A DNA stretch of 64,000 bases from Neoaquamicrobium microcysteis (GCF_008180155.1 NZ_VSZS01000067.1:186001-250000), one strand, 5' to 3'; counted from the stretch's first letter, positions 25,716 to 35,240 are shown. The notes: a model not told the origin generated them from the letters alone. Numbers and translations are program-made.

Positions 25716-26914
25716 CGAGGCGGCGCGGCAACGGGCTGCGTGCTATGGCGCTCATGGCGCTGGGGTTTGCCTCCACGCAGGCGCATGGCGAGGACGCGGG
25801 CCTGCAACCCTACCAGATGGTGCGGTCGCTGCAGCTCGTGCAGGACCGGATCGCCGGCGGCGACCATGCGGCCCTGCCGATGCAACGCAAGCTGCTCGAG
25901 ATGATCGACGCGCGTTATCGCGCGGCCGTCGATGCAGACTTCGAAGACAGGCGTAATTTCCAGTCTCTGATGATCTACGCGATGAGCGGCGGCAACCCGG
26001 CCACCATCGCCGACCTGCTGGCGCGGATCGACATCGACGAGGCGGACCGTGCGGCGGGCGCCGGCGTGCTCGGCTACCTCACCGGCGATGTCGCGCAGGC
26101 CCGCAATGCGCTCGCCACGATCGACACCACCGTCCAGACCCCCGAGCTCGCCGCCTTTCTCTCATTGGTGAAAGGCTCCGTCGTCGCCGGCGAGGACGCG
26201 GCCACCGGCGTGGCCCTGCTCGACCGCGCGCGCCTGCTCGCTCCCGGCACTCTAGTCGAGGAAGCGGCCCTGCGCCGCACGATCACGCTGGCCTCCAGCG
26301 CCGGCGACACCGAACGGTTCGTCTCGGCCGCGGAGCAGTATGCCCGCCGCTTCCTGCGCTCGCCCTATGCGAGCCAGTTTGCCGAATCCTTCGTCTCCGG
26401 CATCATCTCGCTGAAACAGTCGGACCTCGACCTCGACCGCATCGAGCAGACGATAGCCTGGATGACGCAGGAGCAGGGCCGCACGGTCTATCTGCGCCTT
26501 GCCCGCCGCGCCGCGATCGACGGCGACGCCGAACTTCTCGCCTTCGCCACCCGCAACACCAGCGAGCAGGATCGCGAACGGCCGGATGGCAGCGATCCGC
26601 GCAACGAGCTTTATTCCAGCATCTCGTCGGTCACGTCGGAAACGGTCGAGGAGGTGCTGTCGCGCCTCAAGGATCTCGATCCGACCGGTCTGAACGCGCG
26701 TGACCGCGCGCTGCTCACGGCCGCAAAGACGATCGCCGCTGAAGTAGTCGCCCCCGTCGAGGCCCGCACATCCATGCCGCCGAGACGCCCGCCTGCCGAA
26801 GACATAGAAGAACCAGCCCTTCAGGACGAACCGTCGGATACCGACGCAGTCGTGGTTTCCGCCCGCTCGAAACTCGAAGCCATCGACAAACTGCTCGAGG
26901 AAACGGAAAGATGA
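25712..26914 (+). CDS. motC: Periplasmic motility protein MotC
   Basis: MotC, 400 residues, is a rhizobial periplasmic protein that binds the MotB periplasmic part and is needed for rotation. A signal peptide covers about residues 1-24 (cleavage near QAHGEDA). The mature protein is helical, and a Pro/Glu-rich tail begins near residue 350. It has a GTG start overlapping motB by 4 bases, and its stop overlaps fliK by 4 bases. Its dedicated chaperone gene motE is at 1008. Confidence 0.92.
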   Translation: MTRRRGNGLRAMALMALGFASTQAHGEDAGLQPYQMVRSLQLVQDRIAGGDHAALPMQRKLLEMIDARYRAAVDADFEDRRNFQSLMIYAMSGGNPATIADLLARIDIDEADRAAGAGVLGYLTGDVAQARNALATIDTTVQTPELAAFLSLVKGSVVAGEDAATGVALLDRARLLAPGTLVEEAALRRTITLASSAGDTERFVSAAEQYARRFLRSPYASQFAESFVSGIISLKQSDLDLDRIEQTIAWMTQEQGRTVYLRLARRAAIDGDAELLAFATRNTSEQDRERPDGSDPRNELYSSISSVTSETVEEVLSRLKDLDPTGLNARDRALLTAAKTIAAEVVAPVEARTSMPPRRPPAEDIEEPALQDEPSDTDAVVVSARSKLEAIDKLLEETER

Positions 26915-28311
26915 TGCCCAACGTCGCAATGGGGAATGCCGTCTCCGGCACGCATGCGAAGTCCGGCGAACGTGGCGGCAAGAACGCCGATGCAGCCGAC
27001 CAGCGTTTCGCCGAAGCGCTCGACAAGGGCGCTGACAAGCGCAAGCCGGCAGACGCGCGCGAAGGTGAAAAACCGGCCGGCGCGACATGGCGGACGGCCC
27101 CCTACGCCTCGCCCATGGCCATGCCGCCACGGGCAGAAGTCGACGCCCTGGACGACGGGACGACCGACGCCCTTCCGGCCGATGCCGAGGGTTTGCCGGC
27201 AGTCGCTCCCATGCCTGACGACGAGCCTTCATCCGAGGTTGGATCGGACGAGCCGAAAAAAGTTACTGGGGATGATCCGATAGCCTTGATCGACGCGCTC
27301 ACCGCGCCGCCGTCAAAGCCTTGGCCAGCAAGCGTTTCAGGCCCTGCAACGGCCTCGAATGAGGCCCCGGAAGCGGCCGCGAAGCAGGCCGTCCCGTCTG
27401 ATGTTATCGAAAACAGGCCCGCAAATCCTGTTACGTCGACCTTAACCCCTTCAAATCCTTCGGTTTTCGTCGCCGCGTCAGCCACCACGGCCGCGCCTGC
27501 GCGGCCGGCCGGCGAACAGCCGTCTGCCCGTCGCGCCGACCCGAAATCGCCCGCCCAGCCGCAGTTCTCAACCGCCCGAAACGCCCCTCAGCCCGATGCC
27601 GAGGCCGCCCCGAAGCCGTCCTCCACGCAGGCCGATCTCATGCAGCTCGTGCGTCCCGGAGAGGCTGTTTCCGCCCGTTCCGACGCCCGCTCGCGCTCCT
27701 TCCAGGCCATGCCCGACGCGCTTTCCTCACGCGTCAACGTCGTCTCCTTCAACGCCACGCCCGCCTCCGCACCACCGGTCGCGATGCCGCTTCTGGGCGC
27801 CACGGCAGCCGGCCTCGTCTCCGCGATCGAGGGCGACGGCGCCTGGCGCGCCATGGCTCGGGAAGCCGCTGTGACCACCCAGCAGAACGGCGCGCCGCCC
27901 CACGCCGCGTCCAACTCCCTGCGCATCCAGCTCAATCCGGCCGAGCTCGGCATGGTCACGGCGCGTCTGGTGACCAGCGGAACACAACTTACCGTTGAGT
28001 TGCAGGTCGAGTCGGCCGAGGCCCGCCAGAAGCTGACCACCGACAGCGATTCCATCGTCAAGGCGCTGCGCGCGATCGGCTACGACATCGAGAAGGTCAC
28101 CATCCAGCAGGGTCCGCAGAACAACCTGTCCAACCAGCAGCAGGGTCAGGGCATGGCCGCCGGCCGCGACCAGCTGCATTCGGACCAGCAGCAGGGTGAC
28201 CGCAATGCGCGCGGCCGCGGCAACGGCGCAGCCGGAAACGGGAACGAGGGAACGGGCCATGGCATGGGCGAAACTGCTGCGGAACGTTCTGGCGGCGGCA
28301 TCTATATCTAG
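26911..28311 (+). CDS. fliK: Hook-length control protein FliK (MotD)
   Basis: A 466-residue protein with a low-complexity, Ala/Pro-rich N-terminal region of about 320 residues that would act as the molecular ruler. It ends in a C-terminal Flg_hook domain (LRIQLNPAELGMVTARLV, then LRAIGYDIEKVTIQ). In S. meliloti the gene here was first called motD and later recognised as fliK. A Gln/Gly/Asn-rich tail follows. The transglycosylase gene starts inside its 3' end in another frame. Confidence 0.92.
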   Translation: MMPNVAMGNAVSGTHAKSGERGGKNADAADQRFAEALDKGADKRKPADAREGEKPAGATWRTAPYASPMAMPPRAEVDALDDGTTDALPADAEGLPAVAPMPDDEPSSEVGSDEPKKVTGDDPIALIDALTAPPSKPWPASVSGPATASNEAPEAAAKQAVPSDVIENRPANPVTSTLTPSNPSVFVAASATTAAPARPAGEQPSARRADPKSPAQPQFSTARNAPQPDAEAAPKPSSTQADLMQLVRPGEAVSARSDARSRSFQAMPDALSSRVNVVSFNATPASAPPVAMPLLGATAAGLVSAIEGDGAWRAMAREAAVTTQQNGAPPHAASNSLRIQLNPAELGMVTARLVTSGTQLTVELQVESAEARQKLTTDSDSIVKALRAIGYDIEKVTIQQGPQNNLSNQQQGQGMAAGRDQLHSDQQQGDRNARGRGNGAAGNGNEGTGHGMGETAAERSGGGIYI

Positions 28312-28831
28312 CGCGCTTGCGTCGCCGGCACTCGCTGCCGGCAACGCGTGCGAGGCCGAAATCCTGCGCGCCGCCGAACGCTACGGCGTACCGGCCGGGA
28401 TCCTTTATGCCGTTGGACTTACGGAGACCGGGCGTAAGGGCAGCCTGCATCCCCACGCGCTCAACATCGAGGGGCGAGCCGTCTTCGCACGTTCGCAGCA
28501 GGAGGCGGTTCGCGAGTTCGAGACGGCCCGGCGAAACGGCGTCAAGCTCATCGACCTGGGCTGCATGCAGATCAACCATCACTATCACGCCGAGAAGTTT
28601 TCCGGCGTCCGGCAGATGCTCGACCCGCGCACCAATGTCGATTACGCAGCGCGCTTTCTGGTGCAGCTCAAGCGTCGGCACGACACATGGTCGATGGCCG
28701 TCGCCCGCTACCACGCCGGCCCGAACAACGACCCCGCGCAGAAGCGATACGTCTGCCGGGTGATCGCCAATATGGTCGCCACCGGCTTCGGCCAATGGAC
28801 GCCCGAGGCCCGAGGGTTCTGCAACTCATGA
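28259..28831 (+). CDS. Small lytic transglycosylase of the flagellar locus
   Basis: A 190-residue secreted SLT-type muramidase. A signal peptide spans about 1-27 of the form starting at ATG 28259 (cleavage near PALAAGN). The catalytic glutamate is likely that in GLTETGRKGS; DLGCMQINHHYH and VARYHAGP are the conserved SLT segments. It probably opens the peptidoglycan for the rod, a job done in enterics by the C-terminal half of FlgJ. It overlaps the end of fliK by 53 bases in another frame. Confidence 0.9.
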   Translation: MAWAKLLRNVLAAASISSALASPALAAGNACEAEILRAAERYGVPAGILYAVGLTETGRKGSLHPHALNIEGRAVFARSQQEAVREFETARRNGVKLIDLGCMQINHHYHAEKFSGVRQMLDPRTNVDYAARFLVQLKRRHDTWSMAVARYHAGPNNDPAQKRYVCRVIANMVATGFGQWTPEARGFCNS

Positions 28832-28978
28832 TTGCCAACGCCACTGAAAAGAGTGCCCGCTGAGTCGGCTCCGGAGACTCCCAAAAAACCATCTATAAGA
28901 AATGATGGTTGTCGATGATTCGCCCCAACGGTTAACCCTTTATCCACAACTTGGATTAACTGATTCGGGGGGCGGCCG

Positions 28979-29647
28979 ATGATAGTGATAGTAGACGAGC
29001 GTGAGCTCGTAAAAGACGGATACCACTCGCTTTTCGGCCGTGAAGGCGTGGCGAGTGCAGGCTTTGGCTCCAGCGACTTCGGCGAGTGGGTTTCCACAGC
29101 CGCTGACGACGACCTCAAGGCGGTTCGCGCATTCCTTATCGGCGAATGCTCCAGCGAGTTCGTATCCCCGCGCAAGATCAGGGACCGCACCTCGGCCCCG
29201 GTGATCGCGCTGTCGGACCAGCATTCGCTGGAGAACACGCTGCGGCTGTTCGAATCCGGCGTCGATGACGTCATTCGCAAGCCGGTGCACATCCGCGAAA
29301 TCCTGGCCCGCATCTCGGCGATCAGCCGCCGCGTGCAGGAAGACAAGCCCTACTCCGAGTTCGGTGCGATGCGCATCTTCATGGATGGTCGCGATCTGGA
29401 GATCGACGGCGAGCCGCTGCCGCTGCCGCGCCGCGAGCGTCGCATCCTGGAGTTTCTTGCCAGCAACGCCGGCCGCCGCGTCACGAAGACCCAGGTTTTC
29501 AACGCGATCTACGGCATCTTCGACGAAGAGGTCGAAGAGAACGTGGTGGAAAGCCATATCAGCAAGCTGCGCAAGAAGCTCCGCGAGAAGCTGGGCTACG
29601 ACCCGATCGATTCCAAGCGCTTCCTCGGCTACCGGCTCGTCACGTGA
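28979..29647 (+). CDS. rem: Motility regulator Rem, OmpR-like
   Basis: A 222-residue OmpR-type protein. The N-terminal receiver-like domain ([15 protein letters not shown]) retains the late VDDVIRKP lysine, but the usual phospho-acceptor strand (LVxxDxxLP) is replaced by a sequence without an evident aspartate. The C-terminal winged helix ends with [19 protein letters not shown]. In S. meliloti, Rem is the growth-phase activator of flagellar genes placed under VisNR. The position between the transglycosylase gene and flgE matches that species. Confidence 0.93.
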   Translation: MIVIVDERELVKDGYHSLFGREGVASAGFGSSDFGEWVSTAADDDLKAVRAFLIGECSSEFVSPRKIRDRTSAPVIALSDQHSLENTLRLFESGVDDVIRKPVHIREILARISAISRRVQEDKPYSEFGAMRIFMDGRDLEIDGEPLPLPRRERRILEFLASNAGRRVTKTQVFNAIYGIFDEEVEENVVESHISKLRKKLREKLGYDPIDSKRFLGYRLVT

Positions 29648-29723
29648 GGCTCCCCTGTTCGCCCGCACCATCCGATGCGGGCGAAATCTGCGTTCTGGCC
29701 CACCGGCACCGCGTCGCAAGCCA

Positions 29724-29750
29724 GCCTCACGCAAGACAGGGCCGCTAACC
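29724..29750 (+). promoter_or_regulatory. Flagellar promoter element before flgE
   Basis: CTCACGCAAG, nine bases, then CTAACC. The CTA ends 40 bases before the flgE ATG. The spacing is the same as at the fliF, flhA and flgB copies. Confidence 0.6.
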
Positions 29751-29787
29751 TCGTGCCCAGCGCCTGAATCTCGAGGAGAATTTTCAC

Positions 29788-31077
29788 ATGAGCTTGTACG
29801 GAATGATGCGCACCGGCGTGTCGGGCATGGCGGCACAGTCCACCCGCCTCGGCACCGTGGCCGACAACATCGCCAACTCCGGCACCAATGGCTACAAGAA
29901 GGCCAGCGTCGAGTTCTCCTCGATGATTATCCCCAATTCGGGCTCCAGCTACATTTCAGGCGGCGTCGCCACCCAGGTCCGCTACTCGATCACCCAGGCC
30001 GGCCCCATCCAGTACACGACCTCGGGAACCGACCTCGCCGTCGATGGCAACGGCTTCTTCGTCGTGCAGAACAGCAACGGCCAGCCCTTCCTCACCCGCG
30101 CCGGCTCCTTCGTGCCGGACGGTGAAGGCCGCCTCGTCAACGCCGCCGGCTTCCAGCTGATGGGCTACAGCTACGAGAACGGCATCCCAAGCACCGTCGC
30201 CAACGGTTTTGCAGGCCTCGTGCCCGTGCAGATCTCGGGACAGGAACTGCAGGCAACCCCGACCACCATCGGCAACTTCGCAGCCAACCTTCCCTACGCC
30301 GCGCCCGACTGGACCGGTGTCGATCTCTCCACCAACCCCGCCAACCCCGTCGGTCTCGACGAGGGCCTGGAAGACGGGTCGGTCATCAAGACGTCGCTCG
30401 TCGCCTACAACAATGTCGGCGAAGAGGTTCTGCTGGACATCTACTTCGCCAAGCAGACGACCGGCGAATGGCAGATGTCGGTCTACTACCAGCCCGACGG
30501 CACCGCCGGATCGTCGTTCCCCTACAGCGGCCCGGCGCTGGCGACCGGAACGCTTGAGTTCGACATCTCGACCGGCAAGCTCGACGCTGCAAGCATGAGC
30601 ACGCTGACGATCGACCTGACGGGACTGAACGGACAGGCCATCGACCTCGATCTTTCGAAGATGACCAACCTGGCGACCGGCTACTCGCGCGGCACTGCCA
30701 CGATGAACGGCAACTCGCCTTCCGCCGTAGAGCGCATCTCCATCGCCAAGGACGGCGTGATGTACGCCGAATATGCCAATGGCGCGCGCACGCCTCTCTA
30801 CAAGCTGGCGCTGGCAACGGTGCAGAGCCCCGACATGCTGCGTGTCGAGCCGGGCAACGTTTTCTCGGCGGGGCTGGAATCCGGCAACGTCCAGATCGGC
30901 TTTGCCGGCGGCGGCGGCCTTGGCGACATTCTCTCCGGCGCGGTCGAGAACTCGAACGTCGATATCGCCGAAGAGCTGACGAACATGATCGAGTCGCAGC
31001 GCAATTACACCGCAAACTCCAAGGTCTTCCAGACCGGGTCCGATCTCATGGACGTTCTGGTCAACCTCAAGAGGTAG
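29788..31077 (+). CDS. flgE: Flagellar hook protein FlgE
   Basis: FlgE, 429 residues, forms the hook. It has the N-terminal signature GTVADNIANSGTNGYKKASV and the C-terminal ENSNVDIAEELTNMIESQRN. The length is normal for rhizobial FlgE. A GAGGAG site lies before the ATG. It heads a long rightward operon (flgE-flgK-flgL-flaF-flbT-flgD-fliQ). Confidence 0.97.
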   Translation: MSLYGMMRTGVSGMAAQSTRLGTVADNIANSGTNGYKKASVEFSSMIIPNSGSSYISGGVATQVRYSITQAGPIQYTTSGTDLAVDGNGFFVVQNSNGQPFLTRAGSFVPDGEGRLVNAAGFQLMGYSYENGIPSTVANGFAGLVPVQISGQELQATPTTIGNFAANLPYAAPDWTGVDLSTNPANPVGLDEGLEDGSVIKTSLVAYNNVGEEVLLDIYFAKQTTGEWQMSVYYQPDGTAGSSFPYSGPALATGTLEFDISTGKLDAASMSTLTIDLTGLNGQAIDLDLSKMTNLATGYSRGTATMNGNSPSAVERISIAKDGVMYAEYANGARTPLYKLALATVQSPDMLRVEPGNVFSAGLESGNVQIGFAGGGGLGDILSGAVENSNVDIAEELTNMIESQRNYTANSKVFQTGSDLMDVLVNLKR

Positions 31078-31108
31078 GTGAAGGCGCTGGGTATGAAGTA
31101 GGGAAACG

Positions 31109-32557
31109 ATGTCACTTTCGACTGCATTAAACATCGCGCAGAATTCGCTTCTGAACACCCAGCGTCAGACCTCGGTCGTTTCGCGCAACATCGCCAATGT
31201 CTACAACAACGACTACGCGCGGCGCACGGCCGTGCTGTCGAGCCTGGCGCCCGGCGCAAAGCTTATCGAGATAAGACGCGCGACCGATGCCGCGCTGTTC
31301 CAGCAGAACCTGTCTGCGCTGTCCGGCTGGACGGCGCAGAGTTCGGTTATGAGCGGCCTCGAGCGGCTGAGCATATCCGTCAACGGCGTCGAGAACGCCA
31401 CCTCGCCCGCCAAGATGATAAGCCAGTTGCAGGAAGCCCTGCAGCTCTATTCCTCGACCCCGTCCAACCGGACGCTGGGTGAAAATGCCGTGGAGATGGC
31501 GCGACAGGTCCTGGGCACCCTCAACCAGGGCACCAACGCGGTCCAGGCGTTCCGCACCGACATGGACGGCCAGATCGGCACGGCGGTCGGCGAGCTCAAC
31601 CAGCTTCTGTCAGACTTCAAGACGGTCAACGACGCCGTCATCAAGGGCACCAATTCCGGCCGCGATATTCTCGACGATCTCGACCGCCGCGACGCGCTCC
31701 TCAAGAAGATCTCGGAATACGTGCCGATCTCCACCATCGGCCGCGCCAACAACGACCTGATGATCGTGACGGCGGACGGCACCACGCTGTTCGAGACCAT
31801 TCCCCGTCACGTCGGTTTCGAACCGACTGCTGCATACGGCGCAGCCACCGTCGGCAACCGGATCACCGTGGACGGCGTGCCGATCTTCAAGGCGACCGGC
31901 GCCAACACCAGCGCGTCGGGTTCGCTCGCGGCCATGCTGCAGATGCGCGATAGCTACGCTACCGGAATGCAGGCACAGCTCGACGAGGTCGCGCGCGGCC
32001 TGATCAAGGCGTTTTCGGAAACCGATCCGAACCCGCCGAACGACACGCTGCCGGGCCTCTTCACGTGGCCGGGCGCGCCGGCCATGCCGGCCGACGGCAC
32101 GCTGATAAACGGGCTTGCGGGTCTCATCACGCTCAATGCGCTCGTCGATCCGCAGCAGGGGGGCAACCCGGAACTGCTGCGCGACGGCATCAATTTCGAC
32201 GTCAACCCGAACAACCATGGCAGCTTCAACGGGCTGCTCCTAGGCTTCGTCAACGCGCTCGATGCGCCGGTCGATTTCGTGACCGTCGATGGGACGACCG
32301 TTAGCAGCGGGCTTCTGAACTACGCGACGGCAAGCATCAGCTGGCTCGAGGATGCACGCAAGACGGCCAATGGCGCTGCCGAGACCAAGGGTGCGTTGAT
32401 GATCCGCACCGCCGAGGCCCTTTCAAACCTGACGAGCGTCAACGAAGACGAGGAAATCGCCCTGATGCTCGAACTTGAGCGCTCCTACGCCGCGTCGGCC
32501 AAGATGATGCAGATCATCGACGAGATGCTCAAGACTCTGCTGAATGTGGTGAGATAG
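31109..32557 (+). CDS. flgK: Hook-filament junction protein FlgK
   Basis: FlgK (HAP1), 482 residues. The N terminus (TALNIAQNSLLNTQRQTSVV, then SRNIANVYNNDY) and the C-terminal helix (VNEDEEIALMLELERSYAAS) are those of the family. It joins the hook to the first junction ring. Confidence 0.96.
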   Translation: MSLSTALNIAQNSLLNTQRQTSVVSRNIANVYNNDYARRTAVLSSLAPGAKLIEIRRATDAALFQQNLSALSGWTAQSSVMSGLERLSISVNGVENATSPAKMISQLQEALQLYSSTPSNRTLGENAVEMARQVLGTLNQGTNAVQAFRTDMDGQIGTAVGELNQLLSDFKTVNDAVIKGTNSGRDILDDLDRRDALLKKISEYVPISTIGRANNDLMIVTADGTTLFETIPRHVGFEPTAAYGAATVGNRITVDGVPIFKATGANTSASGSLAAMLQMRDSYATGMQAQLDEVARGLIKAFSETDPNPPNDTLPGLFTWPGAPAMPADGTLINGLAGLITLNALVDPQQGGNPELLRDGINFDVNPNNHGSFNGLLLGFVNALDAPVDFVTVDGTTVSSGLLNYATASISWLEDARKTANGAAETKGALMIRTAEALSNLTSVNEDEEIALMLELERSYAASAKMMQIIDEMLKTLLNVVR

Positions 32558-32561
32558 ACCG

Positions 32562-33605
32562 ATGAAAGTTTCCTTCGTTTCATCCCAGGCCATTTCGCAG
32601 GCCATACGCTATCAGATGTCGCGCATGCAGGCTGACCTGGTGGTGGCACAGAAGGAAGTTGCGACCCTGCGTGTCGCCGATGTCGGTCTGGCGCTGGGCG
32701 CACGCACCGGCGTGTCGGTTTCGCTCTACCGCGAGATCGACCGGCTCAAGGGCATTACCGATACCAACCAGCTTGCCGCGTCGCGGCTGGATTCGACCCA
32801 GATCGGCATGCGCCAGCTGCGCGAGTCGGCCAGCGACCTGATCGCCACGCTGACCACCGCGGTGTCGGGCGCGTCCGACCCGGCGATCGTCAAGCAGCAG
32901 GCCGACCAGGTGCTTGGCCAGATGACCTCGGTGCTCAACGCCAACCTCAATGGCGAGCATCTCTTTGCCGGTATCAACACCGACGTTCAGCCGTTCAACG
33001 ACTTCCTCGACCCGACCTCGCCAAACCGCGTCGCGTTCGACAACGCCTTTACCACGCATTTCGGCTTCCCTGCCGGTGACCCGGCAGCGGCCGCGATCAC
33101 CGAAGCGGAGATGAACGACTTCCTCGACAACGTCGCGGACCCGCTCTTTTTCGGCGCCGGCTGGGCCGACTGGTCCAACGCCACCGACCAGCAGATCACC
33201 TCGCGCATCACGCTGACGGAAACGGCGCAGACCTCGGTTTCGGCCAACATCCCCGGTTTCCGCAAGCTTGCGATGGCTGCCGCCATCGTCTCGGCGGCGT
33301 TCGACGATTCGATGAGCCAGGCTGGCCGCTCGGCCATCCTGGCGCGCGGGCTCGACCTGCTCGGCTCGGCCGTCAACGACCTCGCCAACCAGGAAGGCAG
33401 CACCGGCATCACCCAGCAGCGGATCGAGAAGGCCAACGAGCGGATGTCGATGCAGATCGACATCTTCACCACCAGCCTGCTCGATCTGGAAGGCGTGGAC
33501 GGATACGAGGCCTCGACCAAGGTAACCGGGCTTCTCGCCCAGATCGAGATTTCATACTCGCTTACCGCAAGGATGCAGCAGCTCAGTCTTCTCCGATACC
33601 TGTAG
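32562..33605 (+). CDS. flgL: Hook-filament junction protein FlgL
   Basis: FlgL (HAP3), 347 residues, connects FlgK to the filament. It has a flagellin-like N-terminal helix (QAIRYQMSRMQADLVVAQKE) and C-terminal helix (VTGLLAQIEISYSLTARMQQ). It starts 4 bases after flgK. Confidence 0.94.
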   Translation: MKVSFVSSQAISQAIRYQMSRMQADLVVAQKEVATLRVADVGLALGARTGVSVSLYREIDRLKGITDTNQLAASRLDSTQIGMRQLRESASDLIATLTTAVSGASDPAIVKQQADQVLGQMTSVLNANLNGEHLFAGINTDVQPFNDFLDPTSPNRVAFDNAFTTHFGFPAGDPAAAAITEAEMNDFLDNVADPLFFGAGWADWSNATDQQITSRITLTETAQTSVSANIPGFRKLAMAAAIVSAAFDDSMSQAGRSAILARGLDLLGSAVNDLANQEGSTGITQQRIEKANERMSMQIDIFTTSLLDLEGVDGYEASTKVTGLLAQIEISYSLTARMQQLSLLRYL

Positions 33606-33651
33606 TAACGCCGGCCCAGACGCAGACCCAGACAGACAAAACGGAAACCGC

Positions 33652-33999
33652 ATGTATCAATTCTCCTACGCCGAAGTGCAGACCGACTCCGTGGCGGATG
33701 CAAAGGACCGCGAAAGGCAGCTGCTGTCGCGCTCCATCGATCTTCTGATCGCCGCACGGGAGAAGGGTACGCGGTCCAACGAGGCGATCCGCGCGATCTA
33801 CTTCCTCAACCGCGTCTGGACGACCTTCGTCGAGGATCTCGGCAGCGAGGACAACGAGCTGCCGCAGGAACTGCGCGCCAACCTCATCTCCATCGGCCTG
33901 TGGCTGCTGCGCGAGGCCGAGGAGGTCCGCCAGGGACATTCCGACAATTTCGAAGGTCTCATCGAGGTGTCGCAGATCATCCGCGACGGCATTCAATGA
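33652..33999 (+). CDS. flaF: Flagellin biosynthesis regulator FlaF
   Basis: FlaF, 115 residues, an alphaproteobacterial helical protein required for flagellin synthesis and antagonistic to FlbT (shown in Caulobacter). The conserved core ([19 protein letters not shown]) is present. Its stop overlaps flbT by 4 bases. Confidence 0.93.
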   Translation: MYQFSYAEVQTDSVADAKDRERQLLSRSIDLLIAAREKGTRSNEAIRAIYFLNRVWTTFVEDLGSEDNELPQELRANLISIGLWLLREAEEVRQGHSDNFEGLIEVSQIIRDGIQ

Positions 34000-34430
34000 A
34001 GAACACGCTGAAAATCACGCTGAAGGCGAACGAAAAGATCTACGTCAACGGCGCGGTCATCAAGACCGACCGCAAGGTCTCCCTGGAGTTCCTCAACGAC
34101 GTCCAGTTCCTGCTGGAGGGACACGTGCTCCAGCCGGAGGACGCCAAGACGCCGCTGCGTCAGCTCTATTTCATCATCCAGATCATCCTGATGAACCCGG
34201 ACGGCGCGACCGACGCGCGCGACATGTTGCGCAAGTCGCTGCCGCTGATGCTGTCGTGCTTCTCCAACGACCAGATCCTTGCGTCGCTAAAGCATATCGA
34301 CCAGCTCGTCAGCGAAGGCCATGTCTACGAAGCGCTCAAGGCGCTGCGTGCCCTCTATCCTCTGGAAGCCAGCATCCTCGCCGCCGAAGGCGACATGCCG
34401 GCGCCCATCACACTCACCGCAGCGGAGTAG
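33996..34430 (+). CDS. flbT: Flagellin mRNA regulator FlbT
   Basis: FlbT, 144 residues. The N-terminal beta-rich half ([20 protein letters not shown]) and helical second half fit the family. In Caulobacter it binds the fljK 5' leader and represses flagellin translation. The overlap with flaF (ATGA) couples the two opposing regulators. I use ATG 33996; longer frames lie inside flaF. Confidence 0.93.
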   Translation: MKNTLKITLKANEKIYVNGAVIKTDRKVSLEFLNDVQFLLEGHVLQPEDAKTPLRQLYFIIQIILMNPDGATDARDMLRKSLPLMLSCFSNDQILASLKHIDQLVSEGHVYEALKALRALYPLEASILAAEGDMPAPITLTAAE

Positions 34431-34435
34431 CACAC

Positions 34436-34894
34436 ATGAACGTTTCCGCGATCACCGGCAGCCTGAATACGCAGAACGCGACCGGCACGCCGCAATCGGT
34501 CGACTACCAGGCATTCCTGCGCCTGCTGGTAGCCCAGATGCAGAACCAGGACCCGACCGCCCCGATGGATTCGACCGACTACGTCGCGCAGCTGGCGACG
34601 TTCTCGCAGGTCGAGCAGTCGGTGCAGATCAACAACAAGCTGACCGAGATGCTGCAAGCGTCCTCGATGGCGCAGGCGACCGGGCTTATCGGCAGGCATG
34701 TCGAAAGCATGGACGGCGAGATCAGTGGCGTGGTCCGCCAGGTCGAGATATATTCGGACGGCATCGTCGCCGTGCTGGAGGATGGCACCAAGCTGGCGAT
34801 CACGCCCGGCGTGATCATTCGCGATGCCGACTTCACGCCGCCGCCCGAACAGACGCCCGGTGACGACGAGACCGGAGGCGAAGAGACCGCATGA
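34436..34894 (+). CDS. flgD: Hook cap protein FlgD
   Basis: FlgD, 152 residues, caps the growing hook. The N-terminal block (DYQAFLRLLVAQMQNQDPTA, then PMDSTDYVAQLATFSQVEQ) is diagnostic. The protein is short, with only a reduced C-terminal domain, as in other rhizobia. The stop overlaps the fliQ ATG by four bases. Confidence 0.95.
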   Translation: MNVSAITGSLNTQNATGTPQSVDYQAFLRLLVAQMQNQDPTAPMDSTDYVAQLATFSQVEQSVQINNKLTEMLQASSMAQATGLIGRHVESMDGEISGVVRQVEIYSDGIVAVLEDGTKLAITPGVIIRDADFTPPPEQTPGDDETGGEETA

Positions 34895-35157
34895 ACGAAG
34901 CCGACGCGCTCGACATCGCACAATACGCGGTCTGGACCGTCCTGACCGCGTCAGGCCCGGCCGTGGCCGTGGCGATGTTCGTCGGCGTCGGCATCGCCTT
35001 CATCCAGGCGCTCACGCAGGTTCAGGAAATCACCCTCACATTCGTGCCCAAGATCGTCTCGATCCTGCTGGCCGTGGCGATCTCGGCTCCCTTCGTCGGC
35101 GCGCAGATCGCAAGCTTCACCAACGTGATGTTCCAGCGCATCGAAACCGGCTTCTGA
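34891..35157 (+). CDS. fliQ: Flagellar export gate protein FliQ
   Basis: FliQ, 88 residues, has two membrane helices (about 15-39 and 49-74) and the motif ALTQVQEITLTFVPKI. It is part of the FliPQR-FlhB export gate. fliR is nearby at 37392 and fliP lies outside the window, probably after fliL. Confidence 0.96.
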   Translation: MNEADALDIAQYAVWTVLTASGPAVAVAMFVGVGIAFIQALTQVQEITLTFVPKIVSILLAVAISAPFVGAQIASFTNVMFQRIETGF

Positions 35158-35212
35158 GCGGCGCTCCACCTTCCTGCTCCGCGGCAAAAGACCGTCGCTG
35201 CCGCCAACCACA

Positions 35213-35240
35213 TTTTCGCGCAAGCTTGACCTCCTAGTCT
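35213..35240 (+). promoter_or_regulatory. Flagellar promoter element before flhA
   Basis: ATTTTCGCGCAAG, nine bases, then CTAGTCTCG. The CTA ends 56 bases before the flhA ATG. It aligns closely with the fliF copy over about 24 positions. Confidence 0.65.

Noticed and set aside
28832-28978. GAGTC/GACTC hairpin before rem as a terminator
   Set aside because: The stem is short and followed by A's instead of T's on the coding strand.
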